Shown here: positions 58,700 through 64,000 of the stretch, one piece after another | Layout: each line of letters opens with the position of its first letter | How positions within the stretch are numbered: position 1 is the first letter of the stretch | Source of the DNA: Augochlora pura | Lineage: Eukaryota; Arthropoda; Insecta; Hymenoptera; Halictidae | Direction: 5' to 3' | Assembly: GCF_028453695.1 (NCBI RefSeq) | Contig: NC_135778.1 | Coordinates: 36,693,214 to 36,757,213 of the forward strand | Length of the DNA stretch: 64,000 nucleotides | Program-made: the position numbers and the translations under genes | The notes under the pieces: generated by a model | Told to the model about the DNA's origin: nothing | The model's input: only the letters and a program-made list of their open reading frames with translations | Databases searched by the model: none

Positions 58700-60320
58700 T
58701 GCTCGTGTGCTTCCATTCTCCTGCCTTTCCCCCTCAATTAAATCGAAAAATCAAGTTTCGCCGCGGATCCTAACGCCGACGCTCTTTTACAACAGCTTGC
58801 AACACACCTTGCTCTCCCCCGCACGGATGCCGAGGGAACGCAGCCGTTTTATTTACTGCGTCAACTAAAACGGGCTACCGCTTCGACGGACGAACGAAAG
58901 ATTAAAGCCGAACACGTCCCCCGCACGATATCGATCTACAATCGTCGCTCGCGATCAAGCGTGGACAGAGTTCCAGCGAGTCGGACTACACCGAAAATCA
59001 CTGGCGCGACTCGACGGTTCCCGCAGCAGCTAGTAATTCTTTGATATTCCAGCGTGCGGAATATTTTGTTTGTCGCGAACTCGGTACCGTTCACAGCCAC
59101 AAATCACCTTATCCATAGTTCCTCTATGCGAAGGATCACTGCGCCATTCGATCCGAAATAATCGAACTTGTCACGTCGATTCTCCGATTAATCGAGGGAT
59201 CGGGGCAGTGGGTGGCTGCCCAGACGGTGGCTTACGCGTTGTCAGCCTCTGTGGGACACTATCACGACTAACGTAACGGCACCCCAACGACGAACGACAC
59301 TGTGAACCACTACGATGACCAGAGAGTTCCGATCGGTGGCGATCAGTGCCCGCGAACGAGAAGGATCGGCGACACCGCGGCGAAAGAAACCGGACCCGGT
59401 CGCGATCTATCGGGTTTTTTGAAAAATATTTTCGTACGCGTAGATCGCCGTGGACACTCGCCGCGGACCGGTGTTGTTTCCTCTCGCACGTGTTACTCGA
59501 CCCCACGAATGTCACTAGGAGACCAGAAGCAACCCCCGCCTGCCGCGCGGAGAACGGAGGGTGTGAGACACAGGATGCCGGAACGTCTGACGATGGTAGG
59601 GATGGATCAGGGAGGCTGGGTAGGGAGGGCGCGTCGTCGGTGGTGGGAAGCGGAAGAAAGAGGGGGCGGAAAAAGGGACGAGGGTTGAAGCGCGGAAGGA
59701 TGACCGTCGCAGATTTTGCGCGCTGTACTCCCCTGGACGCGAGTCCTCCCTACTTTCGCGGCGGCCGCCCCCCGCGCGATCCGTATCCACACCCACGGTT
59801 TAAAAACCGAAATCCTTCCCCTATCGTCGCGGCGGTACCCTTGTGTTCGCGTGGCGTCCGTGTGCCCGGCGACGGGGATGCTGCGCAGTCTCTGGACCGT
59901 ACACACACGCAACGCCGAAACGGACTTCCTGCGATATAGGTTACTGTCGCTTCCTGCCGTGGCGCGCCACGCCGAGGCGTTACGCGTTCCCGAAATGCAA
60001 TTTCGCCGGCGTAGGAGGGGAATTGGATGGCAGCCGATCAAACGGGTAGTTTCGGTGAAAGTTTCTTGCCGGAAGACAACGATCCAGAATGATCCGTCTT
60101 CGAACGGTAACGATGAACCGGTTTTTTGAACGGTGCCGGTGGGCGGGGCTAATAGTCTCGTTTTTCGTGCGAACCTACGGTGGCTCCGCGATGTCTCCAC
60201 ACGCTAAAGACGGATTGTTGATATTTCCACTGTTTCAATTTTGTAAAAGGAACCCCCCCCCCACGACGATCAAGCTAGACTCATTCGAACTCTCTTTTCA
60301 ACCCCCAGTGCACGGATAGG
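58700..60320. other. CpG-rich island, possible first-exon or promoter region
   Basis: GC- and CpG-rich with long overlapping frames, two of 197 codons (59346-59939 plus; 59607-60200 minus) and others up to 137. Coding on both strands at once is implausible, and all peptides are arginine- and proline-rich without a domain. Weak donor-like words occur, but no exon pair is convincing. A C10 run lies near 60253-60262. Confidence 0.35.
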
Positions 60321-60324
60321 GTTT

Positions 60325-60820
60325 CAAGCACAAATTATTTGCTTCAGATTTTTATTAATTAAATTCTTTAAGGGTTCCTTTTATTCATATAGGCAAGTAG
60401 TTATTTGTTTCAGATTGTTGCTGAGAAAGCGCTGAAACCGTCAAACGCTGACAACGAATGAAATAAACGAAGAAACGTTCAGTCGCGAGTTCAGATAATT
60501 GTAGCACAGTGGATATTTAAAACAAAGAATTATAATTTCAATGATACGGGTATTGTAATAACTGTTCATTCAGTTTGTTCGGTTTGAAAGCTATAGATGC
60601 AGGCTTCACTTTCTTAAATTCGCAAATGGGGCTGCAAAATTTCAGCAAGGCAGTTTTGTTTCTTTGTTTCCTATGCCTCTTATATGCTTAATTAAAAACA
60701 GTTCACGAATTCACTTGTTATTTTATTACAATATTGACACCTGTGTGTGGTGTAGTTTTGGTCGTTTTAAGTTCATTTGCCGAGCGTAAAAGTATGAGTA
60801 AAAACCTTAAAATTCGCTAT
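60325..60820. other. Noncoding stretch, nothing recognised
   Basis: AT-rich transition from the CpG island to a MITE fragment; no repeat or frame of note. Confidence 0.5.
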
Positions 60821-60824
60821 TTAA

Positions 60825-60975
60825 CCCCTTGCTGTATGATTTCTTTCGCGGTTCATTTGATTAAAACTTTTTCGATTGTACTAACTTCTTAGAATTTATT
60901 ATGTTCCTACATTTATTTGAATGCTTGAATATTGACGATAAAACAACAGAATATATCTCTGACTTAAAAAGAGGT
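60825..60975. mobile_element. MITE group B fragment (left part)
   Basis: CCCCTTGCTGTATGATTTC starts directly after TTAA (60821-60824). The next 150 bp align with the left part of 16324-16567, for example TTTCTTTCGCGG/TTTCTTTGCAA and ACTAACTTCTTAGAA/ACTAATTTCTTGGAA. No right terminus was found, so it is either truncated or too diverged. Confidence 0.55.
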
Positions 60976-60979
60976 AATA

Positions 60980-63900
60980 ACATTCATACTTGACAAAGTA
61001 TCGCAAACGATTAACAAGAACTGAGCAAGTCAACTGAGCAGCTACCGTTTGTAGATCAAAAACTATTTGAAGACAGACGTAGTTTAAACTTTTAAATACT
61101 GACCTTTATTAATTTCTAACAACTCCATAATTTATTTCATTTGTCTTTTTAATATTCTGGAATTTTAAAACATATGATATTAAATTACACCATGGTGAAA
61201 TCCACGGTTTATAAATTTTGCCAAGCAATTCGCTCCGACAAAAATCTTTTGAAATTGTCCAGTTGATAAATGAACGTTAGCCGATTACCGGACGATATAA
61301 TATCACTTTCCTACTTTGTCATACTAATTGCATATATTATGTAACCGAGCAGCTACAAAATTGCATAGTAAACGCGATAAGGATGGGGTCAAAACTGGCA
61401 TTTCATCGACCGGTAATCGGTCAAAGTTCATGCGACAACTGGCCAACGAAAATGAGACAATGCCGAAAACACTCTCAGCTAATATTAACGAATTCTGGAT
61501 TTGGTACCCTTAAGATTCCTATTCGGTCTTCACAGTAAATATCCTTCGCACATTTTTACACATTTTTACTCTTTTACACATTTTAAAATATTTTCATCTT
61601 TACAAAAATCCTGAAAGTAGAACTACCAACCGTTAGACAAGCTTAAATGCATTTTATCTTATCCATAATGAGTGTTTTCTACCAGTTCTTACTCCAAAGA
61701 GTAAATTTAACCAATAACCGAATTACACCCTTCACAATACTTACCACTAACTAACTAAAATTACATCTTCCAGTCGTTTGTTTGACTGCAAAAAACTGAA
61801 AATGTATTCTTCGAAACCGTTCAATCTGCTCGTCTTTCTTTTCATTTATAGTAATAGAATCGCTCACGCGAAAGTTTCATAGACCATTTCACGCGTGTGT
61901 AAATTGATAATAAACGGCCTCCCACGGGCCAAAACCAACGTACATTACAGTTTACATGGTATTAGAAAAAACATGGCTATACGACGCGAACATATTTATA
62001 ACGAGTTAAAAATTTTTCGTCGTGATCGCGCTATCGCCGTAAGCGAGCACATTTGGGAAAGTAAAGTGCGGCAAAGTTTCAGTACGATAAGAAACTGCTG
62101 CATCTTTCCGCCACGAAGAAAAAAACAGCAACGCGCGTGGTTTATTTTAACTCGAACGTTGAAATTATATAATACCTTCAATATTATAAGACGTTCTACG
62201 ACTAAATGTTTCAACGCTTTTTGTTTCGTTATTATAGTAATTAACTCGGCGATTGAAACGTCATATTCTCGTTCAATTTATTAGTAACATTGTAACAACG
62301 AGATAAAAAATAAGACAGAGAAACCGAAAAGTTGTACGATACCGGTAAAATTCTACTAAGTCACTGTATGAATCACCGGTGAAGATTCCTTAAAATTTGG
62401 GTGCGTAGAGGGGGGATGGGATGGACTTATCGACAGAGAGTGGATCGATGTCTAAATCACCATTTCCTTTTCTGCAGCGATGTAACTAACAAATGAACGG
62501 TCTCGTAACATTCCTGATTCTTAATATACTAACCGGCGATCTCTTGATCCTTCATGCCATTAATCACTCTGTGTGTGATTTACCGCAATTCATCACTGAT
62601 ACTTACAAAATACTTCTTTGCTTTAAACATCCATACTCCAGTCTTGATATCGTAGTGATTTGAATCCTTAAAACCATCTCATTATAATAAGGATAAACGT
62701 GATCAAATGAATTAAAATCTTTATCCTCATACCCTTATACGTTTATGTACACGTATTCTCATTTCTATAACGGTCATAAATTCAAGGCGATGAATTTTAA
62801 TTTTGTTTATACGTTACTGCGTAATTATTGCTTATTTATTTAGTGAATGTTTTATATTCATTTATTTAAATGACTGTTTTAATTTCTTGTCCTTAAGCAC
62901 AGCACTGCGGAATTCAAGCAAAATTTCTTATCATCTCATTGTTTCTTTCTGTTTTTCTAAATCTTCGTAATCAGCGTTCGAATATTCGTATCAGTTTATT
63001 TTTTTCGTAGACTTATTTAACTAACCGTTATTAGCGGATTTTCAATTGTTAATAACTTTAGAATCGATACACAGTTGGCTATATTTTCTCACTGCTGATC
63101 GTTACTTTCTTTTAACATTTATAATCACCCAAAGAACATTTGTAACGTAAGCACCATTTTTATTTCCAATTCTACCAGGTACATGGGCTTTGGACAACAA
63201 TGTGCAATATGTCTGATCAATGCTTCGTACTTCTACTTTAAATAAATACCTACCACACGATGGTATGATGTTACCAACAGAGATGAAATAAAAATTATCT
63301 ACGAAAGCTTATCCTATGAAAGACCATACAGAAATTCCATCTTACGGGCTTCTCTGCCTCAACACTTTATGGCTTTAAAATCCTTTTACCATCTCGTGTC
63401 GCGTTACCGATAGTTCAATAAAAACAGGCAAATTAAGTAAGAAACGAATATTCTATATACTTCATTTCTACTACGAACGCTGAATATTATTTAGAGGCGA
63501 TAAACGTATGCAATGAGAAAAACTGGTAACGCTGTAAATTTAGATGTATGTAGTTCCCTTTACATATGGTCCGCTAGCTTAACACAGCATTTATAGAGTT
63601 TTGATAATTCAGTCCCTGAGACAAAAGAAAGCATTGTATACTGTATCCATATGCTATCCAGTCTATTCTGATACCTCGTCTGTGATACAATAGTAATAAG
63701 ATTCAATATATTGAAAATTAAAACCGACCGGTAATTTTTTCAAAAGGAAAAAGTTGTTCAAAATATTGTTTTATAACATATTTTATCATCGAAATTAGTA
63801 AGAACATAACTATTCGACAAAATTACCAAATACTTTCCTCAAATTCTTGAAGGCCTAATTTAAAACTTTATATGCACCTTCCATGTACTTATCGCCATAA

Positions 63901-64000
63901 TGAATAACACAGTTGTAAAATTTTAAACAGAAATATATTATTTACATTTGCTCAAGTCTATCGGCATTCTAAAACATGTCCACTGTGTGTAAGTTGGTTG
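60980..64000. other. Noncoding stretch, nothing recognised
   Basis: AT-rich. A 129-codon plus-strand frame (61895-62284) is long for this composition but basic, motif-free and lacking a good start or splice context. From 62.4 kb to the end the sequence is plain AT-rich DNA without open frames, repeats or transposon ends that I can identify. Confidence 0.45.

Noticed and set aside
59346..60200. Two 197-codon frames, one on each strand
   Set aside because: Mutually overlapping on opposite strands in a CpG island; stop-codon scarcity explains both.
61895..62284. 129-codon plus frame in AT-rich DNA
   Set aside because: Unusual length for composition, but basic and motif-free; without transcript support it stays unannotated.

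Overview
This window reads as nuclear DNA of an insect, most likely a hymenopteran and possibly a bee. It is AT-rich overall with scattered CpG-rich islands. It holds many minisatellites, degenerate TTAA-flanked MITEs (the piggyBac type of target site) and relics of Tc1/mariner-superfamily transposases. Nothing looks bacterial: there are no compact operons, no ribosome binding sites and no rRNA, and the longest open frames (about 200 codons) lie in GC-rich islands where stop codons are rare by composition. The taxonomic call is an inference from style, not from a recognised gene.

The window is essentially a gene desert or a very long intron or intergenic interval. The only protein-coding piece I can support is one exon on the minus strand at 52393-52545. 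It has a strong splice donor (AAG|GTGAGT) and sits beside a CpG-rich tract (about 52.6-55.3 kb) that would suit a 5' UTR or promoter of a minus-strand gene. I do not recognise the protein.

Mobile-element content is the best-supported layer. There are four TTAA-flanked MITE groups. Group A (TIR CCCTTTGCACTCGA) is at 2113-2350, 35350-35527 (inverted), 35536-35720 and, as a broken end, 10294-10393. Group B (TIR CCCCTTGC) is at 16324-16567, 47462-47655, 60825-60975 and, as a lone end, 5773-5788. Group C (TIR CACGTTCGTCGCCG) is at 1876-2065, with a diverged relative at 15522-15637. Group D is a 380-bp foldback at 51949-52328 with a half copy at 55478-55580. There is also an internally deleted mariner at 21487-21780 that keeps its two TIRs, its TA duplication and the last 33 codons of its transposase. 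A second, frameshifted transposase relic at 35780-36193 belongs to a different lineage (DGCPAH ... SPDxTPLDF ... GRHFEH).

Tandem repeats are unusually varied: a decamer array (3.8-4.5 kb), a 170-bp unit (22.1 kb), a 32-bp unit (24.6 kb), a two-module array (28.3 kb), a 45-bp unit (38.9 kb), 39-, 36-, 25- and 22-bp units, a nearly perfect 74-bp duplication (42.1 kb) and several homopolymer or Z-DNA-prone tracts. CpG-rich islands lie at about 4.8-5.8, 17.4-18.2, 30.2-30.9, 32.0-32.6, 34.4-34.9, 52.6-55.3 and 58.7-60.3 kb. They are the best places to look for first exons, promoters or enhancers. I found no coherent multi-gene system; the interest lies in the MITE families, the relic transposases and the repeat architecture.
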